Source: an uncultured Eubacteriales bacterium
GTDB lineage: Bacteria; Bacillota; Clostridia; Oscillospirales; CAG-382
Reading direction: 5' to 3'
NCBI GenBank assembly: GCA_900551295.1
Contig: URVJ01000017.1
Span: 1 to 51,597, forward strand
DNA length: 51,597 bases
Every line of letters begins with the position of its first letter. Within the stretch, counting starts at the first letter, position 1. The notes under the pieces are model-generated. The model was not told the DNA's origin, ran no database searches, and saw only the letters and a list, made by a program, of their open reading frames with translations. The translations under genes and the position numbers were made by a program. Positions 35,429 through 43,716 of this stretch are shown in pieces.

Positions 35429-35701
35429 ATGATAATTGGAAAAGTTGTTGGCAGCGTCGTGTCTACACGCAAGAACGAAAACCTTGTCGGAAACAAGTTC
35501 ATGATAATTGAACCTTTAAAGAGCCTCGGCGGTTCGCAGACAAGATTCGTTGCGACGGACAATATCGGCGCCGGCATAGGAGAGATAGTCCTCGTGGCTA
35601 CGGGAAGCGCTGCAAGAATAGGCTGCGGATTTGAAAGCTCGCCTATCGACGCGGCAATCGTGGGCATTGTGGACGAAGGAAACGATTTGGAGCGTGAATA
35701 A
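35429..35701 (+). CDS. EutN/CcmL family pentameric vertex protein (BMC-P)
   Basis: A 90-residue protein of the EutN/CcmL family that forms the pentamers capping the vertices of the shell. MIIGKVVGSVVSTRKNE, NIGAGIGEIVLVATGSAAR and DAAIVGIVD are family hallmarks. ATG 35429 is chosen because GAAAGGA lies about 8-14 bases before it. The stop overlaps the pduS start (TAATG), so the two are coupled. Confidence 0.96.
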   Translation: MIIGKVVGSVVSTRKNENLVGNKFMIIEPLKSLGGSQTRFVATDNIGAGIGEIVLVATGSAARIGCGFESSPIDAAIVGIVDEGNDLERE

Positions 35702-37032
35702 TGATGGAAATGACCGAACTCAGTAAAGTAATGCGCGACGGCGGCGTTGTCGGTGCAGGCGGTGCCGGATTCCCGTCCTACGCAAAGCTTAATAAGGACG
35801 CAGACACCATTATACTTAACTGCGCGGAATGCGAACCTCTCTTAAAGCTTCACAGACAGGTGCTTGAAAAGCACGCACAGGAGATAACCTTTGCGCTTGA
35901 TACCATAGCAAAGGCGGTTGAGGCTGACAGAGTTATAATCGCAATCAAGCCCGGATATAAAGAGGCAATAGCGGCGGTAAATAAGTGTATTTCAAACTAT
36001 AAGAATATGTCGGTAGGACTTCTTCCCGAAATATATCCCGCAGGCGACGAAGTTATTACCATTTATGAAACCACCGGCAGAATAGTTCCTCCCGGAAGTA
36101 TTCCGATATCGGTCGGAGTTACGGTTTTCAACGTAGAAACAGCGCTTAACGTTGCGCGTATGCTTAACGAAAACAAGCCGGTTACATATAAGTACATAAC
36201 AATAGCGGGCGAAGTAAAGCACCCGGTAACGCTCAAAGCTCCTCTCGGAATTACTTACGGCGAGCTTATAGAGCTTGCAGGCGGCGCGACGGTTGAAAAT
36301 CCCGTGCTTATCGCAGGCGGACCCATGACGGGAAATATTTGCTATGCGTCGGACGTTGTTACAAAGACTTCGAACGCGGTACTTGTAATGCCCGAACATC
36401 AGTATATAGTGGATAAGAGAACGACGCCTGTCGGAATCAGCATGAAACGCGCAATGAGCGTATGCTGCCAGTGTATGTTGTGTACCGACCTGTGTTCAAG
36501 AAACCTTCTCGGACATCCTATTGAGCCTCATAAATTCATGAGAGCGGTGTCCAGCGGAGTTACGACGGATACAAGCGCATATCTGAACACATTTTTCTGT
36601 TCGGCTTGCGGTCTGTGCGAACTTTATTCCTGCGGACAGAACTTAAATCCCAGAACGCTTATAGGCATAACAAAGGGACAGCTCAGAAAGAACGGAATAC
36701 CCGTTCCGAAGGATATAGAAGTAAAGCCCGTCAATAAGCAGAGAGAATACAGAACCGTTCCCATGTCAAGACTTATTGCAAGACTCGGTCTTCGCAAATA
36801 CGATCTTCCGGCGCCTCTCGACGAAACGCTTGTCAAGACAGACAGCGTAAAGCTTAAACTTTCGCAGAGCATAGGCGCGCCGAGCGTTGCCTGTGTAAAG
36901 CCCGGAGATAAGGTAAAAGCCGGAGATGTTGTTGCAAATGCACCCGAAAAACTCGGAGTGCCGATTCACGCGTCGATTGACGGCGTTGTTTCGGAAGTAA
37001 ACGATAAGTTTGTCGTAATTAAGGCGCAGTGA
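35701..37032 (+). CDS. pduS: PduS-like flavin/iron-sulfur electron-transfer protein (RnfC family)
   Basis: A 443-residue protein similar to PduS, the microcompartment cobalamin reductase, and to RnfC. The N-terminal glycine-rich VVGAGGAGFPSYAKL is the NADH/FMN-binding start. A SLBB-like region follows. Two cluster motifs are present: CCQCMLCTDLC (CxxCxxCxxxC) and CSACGLCELYSC. The C-terminus (from about 385) is a lipoyl-like RnfC barrel (GDKVKAGDVVANAPEKLG). No cobalamin-dependent dehydratase is encoded here, so its electron acceptor must be different or encoded elsewhere. It may work with the PduT-like shell protein to pass electrons through the shell. Confidence 0.92.
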   Translation: MMEMTELSKVMRDGGVVGAGGAGFPSYAKLNKDADTIILNCAECEPLLKLHRQVLEKHAQEITFALDTIAKAVEADRVIIAIKPGYKEAIAAVNKCISNYKNMSVGLLPEIYPAGDEVITIYETTGRIVPPGSIPISVGVTVFNVETALNVARMLNENKPVTYKYITIAGEVKHPVTLKAPLGITYGELIELAGGATVENPVLIAGGPMTGNICYASDVVTKTSNAVLVMPEHQYIVDKRTTPVGISMKRAMSVCCQCMLCTDLCSRNLLGHPIEPHKFMRAVSSGVTTDTSAYLNTFFCSACGLCELYSCGQNLNPRTLIGITKGQLRKNGIPVPKDIEVKPVNKQREYRTVPMSRLIARLGLRKYDLPAPLDETLVKTDSVKLKLSQSIGAPSVACVKPGDKVKAGDVVANAPEKLGVPIHASIDGVVSEVNDKFVVIKAQ

Positions 37033-37047
37033 GTGAGGTAAAGACAG

Positions 37048-37596
37048 ATGAGTAAAGCTATTGGAATGGTAGAATACAAGACGGTTTCGGCAGGTATTAC
37101 CGCAGCCGACACCATGGTTAAGACAAGCGCGGTCGAAGTGCTTCAGGCATCTACCGTTTGTCCCGGAAAATATATCGTGCTCATTACGGGCGAACTCAGT
37201 GCGGTAAGAGCAAGCGTTGACGCGGCGGCGAAAAACTGCCCCGAACAGCTCACCGACTCGTTCGTTCTCGGAAATCCGCATGAGGATATTTTCAAGGCAA
37301 TATACGGCGGAGCTGCGGTTGAAAACGTAAAGGCTCTCGGAGTTCTCGAAACCTTCTCGGCTCCGTCCATTATAGTTGCTGCGGATACGGCGGCTAAGGC
37401 GAGCGAGGTTCAGCTTATAGAGCTCAGAATCGCACGCGGTATGTGCGGAAAATCCTATATGCTGCTTACCGGTACCGTTGCTTCGGTTACGGCGGCAATA
37501 GAACACGCAAAGAGAAAAGTCGGAGATGAGGGAATGCTGCTTGACAGCTCGGTTATACCCAATCCCGATCCGAGTATCTGGGACAGCATACTTTAA
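37048..37596 (+). CDS. pduT: BMC-T tandem-domain shell protein, PduT-like
   Basis: A 182-residue protein with two BMC domains (about 1-85 and 95-180) that forms pseudohexameric trimers. A cysteine is at position 38 (STVCPGK), which is exactly where PduT of Citrobacter binds a [4Fe-4S] cluster in its central pore. This predicts a redox-active pore and fits the neighbouring pduS. GAG-type spacing and a TGAGGTAAAG site precede ATG 37048. Confidence 0.95.
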   Translation: MSKAIGMVEYKTVSAGITAADTMVKTSAVEVLQASTVCPGKYIVLITGELSAVRASVDAAAKNCPEQLTDSFVLGNPHEDIFKAIYGGAAVENVKALGVLETFSAPSIIVAADTAAKASEVQLIELRIARGMCGKSYMLLTGTVASVTAAIEHAKRKVGDEGMLLDSSVIPNPDPSIWDSIL

Positions 37597-37632
37597 GATA
37601 CGAAATAAACTTACATACGGGACGGTGACGGA

Positions 37633-38391
37633 ATGCTTCCGATAGAGAGAAAAAATGAAATACTGTCAAGGCTCATGTCGGACGGCAAGGTAATTGTAAG
37701 CGAGCTTTCGGCGGAATATCAGGTTACAGAAGAAACAATAAGACGCGACCTTGATAAACTTGAAAAAGAGGGACTTGCAAAAAAGACCTACGGCGGCGCC
37801 GTAAGAAACGAAAATCTGAACGTTGAGCTTCCGTATACCGTAAGAAAGCAGACCAATGTCGAGGGCAAAAAGTATATCGCAGATATTATAGGAACTCTTA
37901 TACATGACGGCGACTATTTACTTCTCGATTCAAGTACAACGGCTCTGTTTACCGTAAAAAGCATAGCTAATTTGCATAATATAACGCTGCTTACAAACAG
38001 CATTGAAGTTTTGCTTGAGCTTCCGCAGAACAGCGACTGGAGAGTTATCTGCACCGGAGGAGAATTTGCACAGAGCAGCCTTTCCTTTGCCGGACGTCAG
38101 GTTGAGTCGATAGTCGACGACTATAACGTGGATCTCGCGGTCATTTCCTGCAAGGGACTCGATATGCAAAAAGGCATTACCGATACGCGCGATTATAACG
38201 CACAGATAAAGAAAGCGTTTATGCGTTCGGCTAAAAAAGTCCTGCTTGCGGTTGACTGCACAAAGTTCGACAAGACCTCGTTTGTCCGTTTCGCGGATAT
38301 TTCCGATATAAGCGCGGTAGTTACCGATGCGGAACCCAACGAGGAATGGAAAAACTACTTTGCCGGAAACAGCGTTGAGCTTTATTACTGA
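37633..38391 (+). CDS. DeoR family transcriptional regulator
   Basis: A 252-residue repressor-type regulator. The N-terminal winged helix contains ERKNEILSRLMSDGKVIVSELS and EETIRRDLDKLEKEGLAKKTYGGA, the DeoR recognition-helix pattern. The C-terminal sugar-phosphate sensor domain has LLLDSSTTALF and LTNSIEV. It is the last gene before a terminator and is encoded within the microcompartment locus, so it probably represses that locus and responds to a phosphorylated intermediate such as rhamnulose 1-phosphate. The effector is inferred. Confidence 0.93.
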   Translation: MLPIERKNEILSRLMSDGKVIVSELSAEYQVTEETIRRDLDKLEKEGLAKKTYGGAVRNENLNVELPYTVRKQTNVEGKKYIADIIGTLIHDGDYLLLDSSTTALFTVKSIANLHNITLLTNSIEVLLELPQNSDWRVICTGGEFAQSSLSFAGRQVESIVDDYNVDLAVISCKGLDMQKGITDTRDYNAQIKKAFMRSAKKVLLAVDCTKFDKTSFVRFADISDISAVVTDAEPNEEWKNYFAGNSVELYY

Positions 38392-38398
38392 TTTATAC

Positions 38399-38433
38399 GC
38401 CGTCCGCAATTTCCTTAACGGACGGCTGTTTTT
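38399..38433 (+). terminator. Intrinsic terminator after the DeoR-type regulator gene
   Basis: A perfect 8-bp stem, GCCGTCCG (38399-38406) with CGGACGGC (38419-38426), is followed by TGTTTTT. Confidence 0.85.
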
Positions 38434-38482
38434 AAAGGCATATGACAATTATTTAACGTACATATTTTGACAGAGGAAAGCA

Positions 38483-39622
38483 ATGCAGAGATTTAAATTA
38501 AAAACCGAGATATGTTTCGGTGAAAATTCACTTGACGTATTAAAAACGGTAAAAGGCAAAAATGCGGTAGTATTTACCGACGCATTTCTTACGAAAAACG
38601 GCACTGCCGACAGGATAAAAGGCTTGCTTACATCGTGCGAAAACGTTTCGGTATATTCCGAGGTCAAACCCGATCCGCCTATCGAGCTTATTGCGCAGGG
38701 GCTGAAGTTCTTGTCGGACTGCGACGCGGACGTTGTAGTTGCAGTCGGCGGAGGTTCTTCGATAGACGCGGCTAAATCCACAATTCACGTTGCGAGAAAT
38801 TACTTAAAGAAGCATATACGCCTTATTGCCGTTCCCACAACGAGCGGAACAGGCTCAGAAGTTACGCAGTTTGCGGTAATTACAGATAAGCAGGCTGATA
38901 AAAAAATACCGATTGTAGACGAGTCGCTGCTGCCGGAAATGGCGGTGCTTTCAAGCGAACTTACGGAGAGTGTTCCTCCGTCCGTTACGGCGGATACCGG
39001 CTTTGACGTTCTGACCCATGCGCTTGAAGCTTACGTTTCGGTAAACGCTAACGAATTTTCCGACGCACTTGCAGAAAAATCCGTAGAGCTGTTCTCGGAT
39101 TACATGGTAAGAGCGTATCAGAACGGTCATGATCTTGTCGCAAGAGAAAAGCTGCACACAGCGTCATGTCTTGCAGGCATTGCCTTTAATGAAGCAAGTC
39201 TCGGACTGAACCACGGTATCGCCCATGCTCTCGGCGCACACTTCCATATTCCGCACGGCAGAGCCAACGCGATAATGCTTCCGCACGTAATACGCTACAA
39301 TGCGGAGCTTGACATTAAATTCTGCGTAAAGAACGCTTGCCCGACTGCGGATAAGCTTGAAGGACTTGCGCGCAGACTCGGATATCCCGCAAACAGCCCG
39401 GATATAGGCGTAAGAAACATGATACACAAGATAAAGGAATTTCAGCGCTGGCTGAATATCCCCACAACTCTCGGTGAAGCCGGAGTTACAAAGGCAGATT
39501 TTGAAAAGGCTGAGCCTCATATAATCGCAAGCGCGCTTGCAGACGCCTGCACCGCGTCAAATCCCAGAAAACCCAGTGAAAAGGACGTTGCGGAGATACT
39601 TTCAAAGGTCGCAAAGTTCTGA
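38483..39622 (+). CDS. pduQ: Iron-containing alcohol dehydrogenase, PduQ/FucO-like
   Basis: A 379-residue group III alcohol dehydrogenase. The NAD motif GGGSSIDAAK and the PTTSGTGSE segment are clear. Iron ligands are expected at D175 and H179 (DVLTH) and at two histidines in NHGIAHALGAHFHIPHG. PduQ reduces propionaldehyde in the propanediol compartment, and FucO reduces L-lactaldehyde to 1,2-propanediol; either relative fits the context. No encapsulation peptide is visible. A terminator separates it from the DeoR gene, so it may have its own promoter, but none is clear. Confidence 0.92.
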   Translation: MQRFKLKTEICFGENSLDVLKTVKGKNAVVFTDAFLTKNGTADRIKGLLTSCENVSVYSEVKPDPPIELIAQGLKFLSDCDADVVVAVGGGSSIDAAKSTIHVARNYLKKHIRLIAVPTTSGTGSEVTQFAVITDKQADKKIPIVDESLLPEMAVLSSELTESVPPSVTADTGFDVLTHALEAYVSVNANEFSDALAEKSVELFSDYMVRAYQNGHDLVAREKLHTASCLAGIAFNEASLGLNHGIAHALGAHFHIPHGRANAIMLPHVIRYNAELDIKFCVKNACPTADKLEGLARRLGYPANSPDIGVRNMIHKIKEFQRWLNIPTTLGEAGVTKADFEKAEPHIIASALADACTASNPRKPSEKDVAEILSKVAKF

Positions 39623-39649
39623 TTTTAACGGCAAAAAAATAAATTTGCG

Positions 39650-39691
39650 CGCCGGAAGAGTATTTGGTCTTTAAACCTTGCTTTTCCGGCG
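39650..39691. terminator. Hairpin after pduQ, possible terminator
   Basis: CGCCGGAA (39650-39657) and TTCCGGCG (39684-39691) are perfect complements, extended by AG/CT. No T-run follows on the plus strand, so termination efficiency is uncertain. It closes the microcompartment locus. Confidence 0.4.
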
Positions 39692-39795
39692 TATAATATA
39701 TGTAAAGACGCAGTCGGACGCGGATTTCCGCTCTTGTTTGTCAAACTGCGGTAATTTGCGCGGCGCGCGTTAATATAAATGTTGTAATTTGTCTA

Positions 39796-39824
39796 TTGAC
39801 AAGCAATATACTTTGGAATATAAT
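39796..39824 (+). promoter_or_regulatory. Consensus promoter of acpP
   Basis: TTGACA (39796-39801) and TATAAT (39819-39824), both perfect, are 17 bases apart and 63 bases before the acpP start. Confidence 0.9.
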
Positions 39825-39886
39825 GTATTTCGGTCAGAAAACAGCGGCTTTCTTTAATGGCTCTGTATGAGAATGGGGGTTTGGAA

Positions 39887-40111
39887 ATGTTAGAGAAAGT
39901 TATGGATATGCTCGCAAAGCAGCTCCGTGTTGATGTAAACACTCTCGATCCCGATACGAACATCGTCGAGGATCTTTGCGCGGACTCGCTTGATATAGTC
40001 GAGATGCTTATGGCAGTTGAACAGAAATTCGGCATCACCGTTTCGGACGAAGAGGCAATGCAGCTCAAGACAATCAGAGATGTAGCCGATTTTATCGAAA
40101 AGAAGATCTGA
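39887..40111 (+). CDS. acpP: Acyl carrier protein
   Basis: A 74-residue acidic protein that carries growing acyl chains on a 4'-phosphopantetheine arm. The attachment serine is S34 in ADSLDIVEM. ATG 39887 is preferred because a GGGGG site lies 7-11 bases before it and the resulting length is that of a normal ACP; an in-frame ATG at 39857 would add ten residues and has no ribosome site. It stands alone with its own strong promoter and terminator, not in a fatty-acid operon. Confidence 0.93.
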   Translation: MLEKVMDMLAKQLRVDVNTLDPDTNIVEDLCADSLDIVEMLMAVEQKFGITVSDEEAMQLKTIRDVADFIEKKI

Positions 40112-40147
40112 AATAATTAGTTCTTCGCCAAATGAACAAACTGTTTT

Positions 40148-40200
40148 CGGGAATGTTTCGCCTTGGGTGAATAACGGCGTTGTATTCCCGTTTTCATTTT
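40148..40200 (+). terminator. Terminator after acpP
   Basis: CGGGAAT (40148-40154) pairs with ATTCCCG (40184-40190), with an inner CGCC/GGCG stem, followed by TTTTCATTTT. A TATAAT for the next gene follows at 40204-40209, with a weak TTGTAT upstream. Confidence 0.65.
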
Positions 40201-40259
40201 GGGTATAATATGTTTGATATTCTCTTAAATTTAGTTAAAACGCAGGAGAAAATATAAAT

Positions 40260-41447
40260 ATGACAGATAAAAAAAGATTCGTATATGCCGATAACGCAGC
40301 GACGACGTGCGTTCACCCGGAGGTTCTTGCCAAAATGCTGCCTCTTCTCGGCGACGTTTTCGGAAACCCCTCAAGTCTCCATGCAAAGGGCAGACAGGCT
40401 AAGGAAATGATCGACGAAGCAAGACTCGGTATGTCAAAGATACTCGGCTGCGAGTCAAAGGAGCTTTTCTTTACAGGCTGCGGCTCGGAGTCGGACAACT
40501 GGGCAATTAAAGGCGCGGTTGAGAGCTATATCGAAAAGAACGGCGGTAAAATGCCGCATATAATCACGACGACTATCGAACACCATGCCGTAATGCATAC
40601 CTGCAAGGCTCTCGAAAAAAAGGGCGTTGAGGTTACATGGGTGGGAGTTGACGGCGACGCCGTTGTAAATCCCGATGATATAGTTGCGGCGCTGAGAGAG
40701 AATACCTGCCTTGTTGCGGTAATGCTTGCAAATAACGAGGTCGGAACAATAGAACCCGTTGCGGAGATAGTAAAGAAGGTAAGGCAAGCCGGATCAAAGG
40801 CGCTTATCTTTACAGACGCAGTTCAGGCTGTCGGACACATTCCGGTAAACGTAAAAGAACTCGGCGTTGATATGCTCTCGTTCTCGGGACATAAGTTCAG
40901 AGCGCCCAAGGGCGTCGGAGGACTTTATATAAAGAGCGGAACTGTCATAAAAAATCTTATCGACGGCGGCGGTCAGGAACGCGGCAAGAGAAGCGGCACG
41001 GAAAATATGCCAGGTATCGTGGGCATGGCTGCGGCTCTGGAAATTGCCGATAAAGAGATAAAGAAAGACAATTTAAGACTTGTAAGCCTGAGAGATCAGC
41101 TTATAAACAGAGTGCTTGCGCTGCCGCATACAAGACTTACCGGACACCCGACAAACAGACTTCCCGGTACGGCTAGTTTTACTTTTGAGTATGTTGAGGG
41201 CGAGTCAATGTTGCTCATGCTGGATATGGCAGGCATTTGTGTATCGACAGGCTCCGCCTGCTCGTCAAAATCGCTTGAACCGTCACACGTGCTGCTTGCA
41301 ATGGGGCTTCCGCACGAAATAGCCCACGGATCGCTTCGTGTGTCGCTGTCGCATGAAACAACACAGGAAGATATAGATTATCTTGCCGAAAATATAATAA
41401 AGGTTATTACAAGACTGAGAGAAATTTCGCCTCTCGGCAGAGAATAA
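40260..41447 (+). CDS. iscS: Cysteine desulfurase (IscS/NifS family)
   Basis: A 395-residue PLP enzyme that removes sulfur from cysteine for Fe-S cluster assembly. The start YADNAATT, the PLP lysine K212 in SGHKFRAPKG and the persulfide cysteine C334 in TGSACSSKS are all present. It is followed after 29 bases by the scaffold gene iscU, as in clostridial Fe-S operons. A CAGGAGAA site precedes ATG 40260. The Fe-S demand of NrdG, PduS, MtaB and the activase in this window fits. Confidence 0.96.
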   Translation: MTDKKRFVYADNAATTCVHPEVLAKMLPLLGDVFGNPSSLHAKGRQAKEMIDEARLGMSKILGCESKELFFTGCGSESDNWAIKGAVESYIEKNGGKMPHIITTTIEHHAVMHTCKALEKKGVEVTWVGVDGDAVVNPDDIVAALRENTCLVAVMLANNEVGTIEPVAEIVKKVRQAGSKALIFTDAVQAVGHIPVNVKELGVDMLSFSGHKFRAPKGVGGLYIKSGTVIKNLIDGGGQERGKRSGTENMPGIVGMAAALEIADKEIKKDNLRLVSLRDQLINRVLALPHTRLTGHPTNRLPGTASFTFEYVEGESMLLMLDMAGICVSTGSACSSKSLEPSHVLLAMGLPHEIAHGSLRVSLSHETTQEDIDYLAENIIKVITRLREISPLGRE

Positions 41448-41476
41448 TCCTTAAAATACAAGACAGGAGAAAAAAT

Positions 41477-41920
41477 ATGCTGTATTCCGAAAAAGTAATG
41501 GATCATTTTACTCACCCGAGAAACGTCGGTGAGATTCCGGACGCGGACGCCGTGGGAGAAGTAGGCAACGCAAAGTGCGGAGATATAATGAAAATATATA
41601 TGAAGATCGAAAACGATGTTATAGTCGATATAAAGTTCCAGACTTTCGGCTGTGCGTCGGCAATAGCGACTTCCTCCATGGCAACAGAGCTCATAAAGGG
41701 CAAAAGGGTAGAAGAGGCGCTTGAGCTTTCAAATAAAGCCGTTGTCGAGGCTCTCGACGGACTTCCGCCGGTAAAAGTTCACTGTTCGGTGCTTGCCGAA
41801 GAGGCAGTCAAGGCTGCGATACTCGACTATTATAAAAAGACCGGACGCGATACGACGGAACTTGAAAAACAGTGCGCGGCTTCCTGCGCTCACTGCGACG
41901 CACACGGCGATCACGAATAA
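41477..41920 (+). CDS. iscU: Fe-S cluster scaffold protein IscU/NifU N-terminal type, with a Cys/His-rich tail
   Basis: A 147-residue scaffold on which Fe-S clusters are built. The three conserved cysteines are C34 (NAKCGD), C59 (GCASA) and C103 (VHCSVLAEEA), with the D36 partner. After the scaffold domain (to about 125) the protein ends in a short tail with C133, C137, H139, C140, H143 and H146. The tail is not part of the standard fold and may bind a metal. It is cotranscribed with iscS. Confidence 0.94.
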   Translation: MLYSEKVMDHFTHPRNVGEIPDADAVGEVGNAKCGDIMKIYMKIENDVIVDIKFQTFGCASAIATSSMATELIKGKRVEEALELSNKAVVEALDGLPPVKVHCSVLAEEAVKAAILDYYKKTGRDTTELEKQCAASCAHCDAHGDHE

Positions 41921-41949
41921 AAAATTTCTGATTATCGGAGAATGACATT

Positions 41950-42393
41950 ATGAAAAAGTTGTACATCGGCTGCGACCATGCCGCACTTCACATGAAAAAC
42001 GACCTTATAGGCTATCTTAACGATAAAGGCTATGAAATTGAGGACGTAGGACCTTACACTCCCGAAAGCGTTGACTATCCGGTATACGCAAAGAAGGTAT
42101 GCGATAAGGTGCTTGCGGATAAAGGATCTCTCGGCATACTCATCTGCGGAACGGGAATAGGAATGTCCATTGCCGCAAATAAGGTAAAGGGCATACGCGC
42201 GGCGGCTGTCAGCGAAGTGTTCAGCGCGATAATGACAAGAAAGCACAACGACGCAAACGTTCTGTGCATGGGTGCGAGAGTTATCGGCATAGAAACGGCG
42301 AAGATGATCGCCGACGGTTTCCTCGAAGCCGAATATGAGGGCGGACGCCATCAGAAACGAGTCGATATGATAACGGAACTTGAAAACGCATAA
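41950..42393 (+). CDS. rpiB: Ribose 5-phosphate isomerase B
   Basis: A 147-residue RpiB/LacAB-family isomerase that interconverts ribose 5-phosphate and ribulose 5-phosphate. GCDHAALHMKN at the start and ICGTGIGMSIAANK, with the catalytic cysteine, are diagnostic. Length is typical. A CGGAG site lies upstream. It follows iscU by 29 bases and ends at a GC-rich terminator. Confidence 0.95.
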   Translation: MKKLYIGCDHAALHMKNDLIGYLNDKGYEIEDVGPYTPESVDYPVYAKKVCDKVLADKGSLGILICGTGIGMSIAANKVKGIRAAAVSEVFSAIMTRKHNDANVLCMGARVIGIETAKMIADGFLEAEYEGGRHQKRVDMITELENA

Positions 42394-42425
42394 GTTTTCG
42401 GAGTAAAAGTCAAAGATAATAATTT

Positions 42426-42454
42426 CCGCGGTACCTTATACGGCCGCGGTTTTA
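42426..42454 (+). terminator. Terminator after rpiB
   Basis: CCGCGG (42426-42431) and CCGCGG (42444-42449) form a 6-bp GC stem with a 12-base loop, followed by TTTT. Confidence 0.7.
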
Positions 42455-42510
42455 AGTCTGTTTGAAAATGTGTATTTTTTCATTAAAAGCGGAAAGGAGT
42501 GCGACGGCTG

Positions 42511-43473
42511 TTGAACGTGTACGATTTTGACAAAACTATACTTAACACAGACAGTACCGAAAAATTCTATTTCTATTGCTTAAAACGCTGTCCTAAAATT
42601 TTAAAACACCTGCCTGCGACCGCCGCCGCATTTTTTAAGTATATTATCGGAAAGACCGATAAAACAGCGTTCAAGCAGGTAATGTACAGGTTTCTGCGCG
42701 AAGTGCCGGACATTGACGCGGCTGTTGAAGATTTCTGGGATAAGAATATACACCGTGTTTTCGATTGGTATAAAAGAGATCATAAGGACGGCGACGCTGT
42801 AATTTCGGCGTCACCCGAATTTCTGCTTGAGCCTGTTTGCAAGCGTCTCGGAATAAAGAACCTTTTGGCGTCAAGAGTAGATAAAAAAACGGGCGAATAC
42901 ACCGGAACCAACTGCTGGGGACAGGAAAAGGTAAACAGATTCAGAGAAAAGTTCGGCGACGCAAAAATAGACGTTTTCTGCTCGGATTCTCTGTCTGACA
43001 CGCCGCTCGCAATGCTTTCGGATAAGAGATATATAGTAAAACCAGACGGAAAGCTCGTCGATTGGGATTCGTACAAACCGCCGCTTTTAAAGCGCGTTTT
43101 GAAGAATATATTTTCGCGCCAGTTCGGAATGTATGCCGCAATAGGCGTTGTTAACGTTGCGGTCTGCGTTGTGTTTGCGCACCTTTTCAGCAAGGTTTTC
43201 GGAGCAAATATCGGGTTTATTATCGGATATATTATCAGCCTTTGCGGAGCGTATCTGCTGAATACAAAGTATAATTTCAAAATGCCGTTAAGCTTTGCGC
43301 GATTTTTGGGATTTTGCTTTTCGTATATCCCCAATTTCGTGGTGCAGAACGCCTGCGTAATAATTTTGTATAACGGACTTCATGTAAACCATATAATTAC
43401 ATACATACTGTCTGCCATGATAAGCGTTCCGCTGACATTTGCGGTAATAAAGCTTGTTTTCGGCTGCAAATAG
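42511..43473 (+). CDS. HAD-IB phosphatase fused to a GtrA-like membrane domain
   Basis: A 320-residue two-part protein. Residues 1-190 form a HAD-superfamily IB phosphatase with the nucleophile motif YDFDKT (D5, D7), VISASPEF as motif II and FCSDSLSDTPLA as the metal-binding motif IV. Residues 205-320 form a GtrA-type domain with about four membrane segments, as in proteins that move polyprenyl-phosphate-linked sugars across the membrane. The fusion suggests dephosphorylation coupled to lipid-carrier or cell-envelope glycan metabolism; this is inference. TTG 42511 is chosen because GGAAAGGAG ends just before it; the GTG at 42499 overlaps that site. Confidence 0.87.
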   Translation: MNVYDFDKTILNTDSTEKFYFYCLKRCPKILKHLPATAAAFFKYIIGKTDKTAFKQVMYRFLREVPDIDAAVEDFWDKNIHRVFDWYKRDHKDGDAVISASPEFLLEPVCKRLGIKNLLASRVDKKTGEYTGTNCWGQEKVNRFREKFGDAKIDVFCSDSLSDTPLAMLSDKRYIVKPDGKLVDWDSYKPPLLKRVLKNIFSRQFGMYAAIGVVNVAVCVVFAHLFSKVFGANIGFIIGYIISLCGAYLLNTKYNFKMPLSFARFLGFCFSYIPNFVVQNACVIILYNGLHVNHIITYILSAMISVPLTFAVIKLVFGCK

Positions 43474-43482
43474 TATAAATAT

Positions 43483-43522
43483 GCGGAGTGTACATTCAAT
43501 ATGTATGCTTCGCTTTTGTTTT
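43483..43522 (+). terminator. Terminator after the HAD-GtrA gene
   Basis: A 13-bp stem with three G-T pairs forms between 43483-43495 and 43501-43513 and is followed by TTTTGTTTT. Confidence 0.75.
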
Positions 43523-43653
43523 GAGCGCACATTTCGGCGCGATACATCAAAAAGGTACAGCTTATTCGGACGAACTTTTGATACAGACGGCGAAATTTGT
43601 ATTTTTTGTGCGTTAAAAATCGCAGCGGCTCATTTTGTGGCGAACGGTTGTTC

Positions 43654-43682
43654 TTGAAGTGCGGCTTTAAATAAGGTATAAT
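43654..43682 (+). promoter_or_regulatory. Promoter of the MogA-like gene
   Basis: TTGAAG (43654-43659) and TATAAT (43677-43682) are 17 bases apart, 35 bases before the start codon. Confidence 0.7.
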
Positions 43683-43716
43683 TTTCATGAAATCAAAATC
43701 AAAGGAATGATAAAAC

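Noticed and set aside
35701..37032. Respiratory Rnf complex subunit C
   Set aside because: The protein is RnfC-like, but no other rnf gene is present and it lies between two shell genes, which fits PduS.
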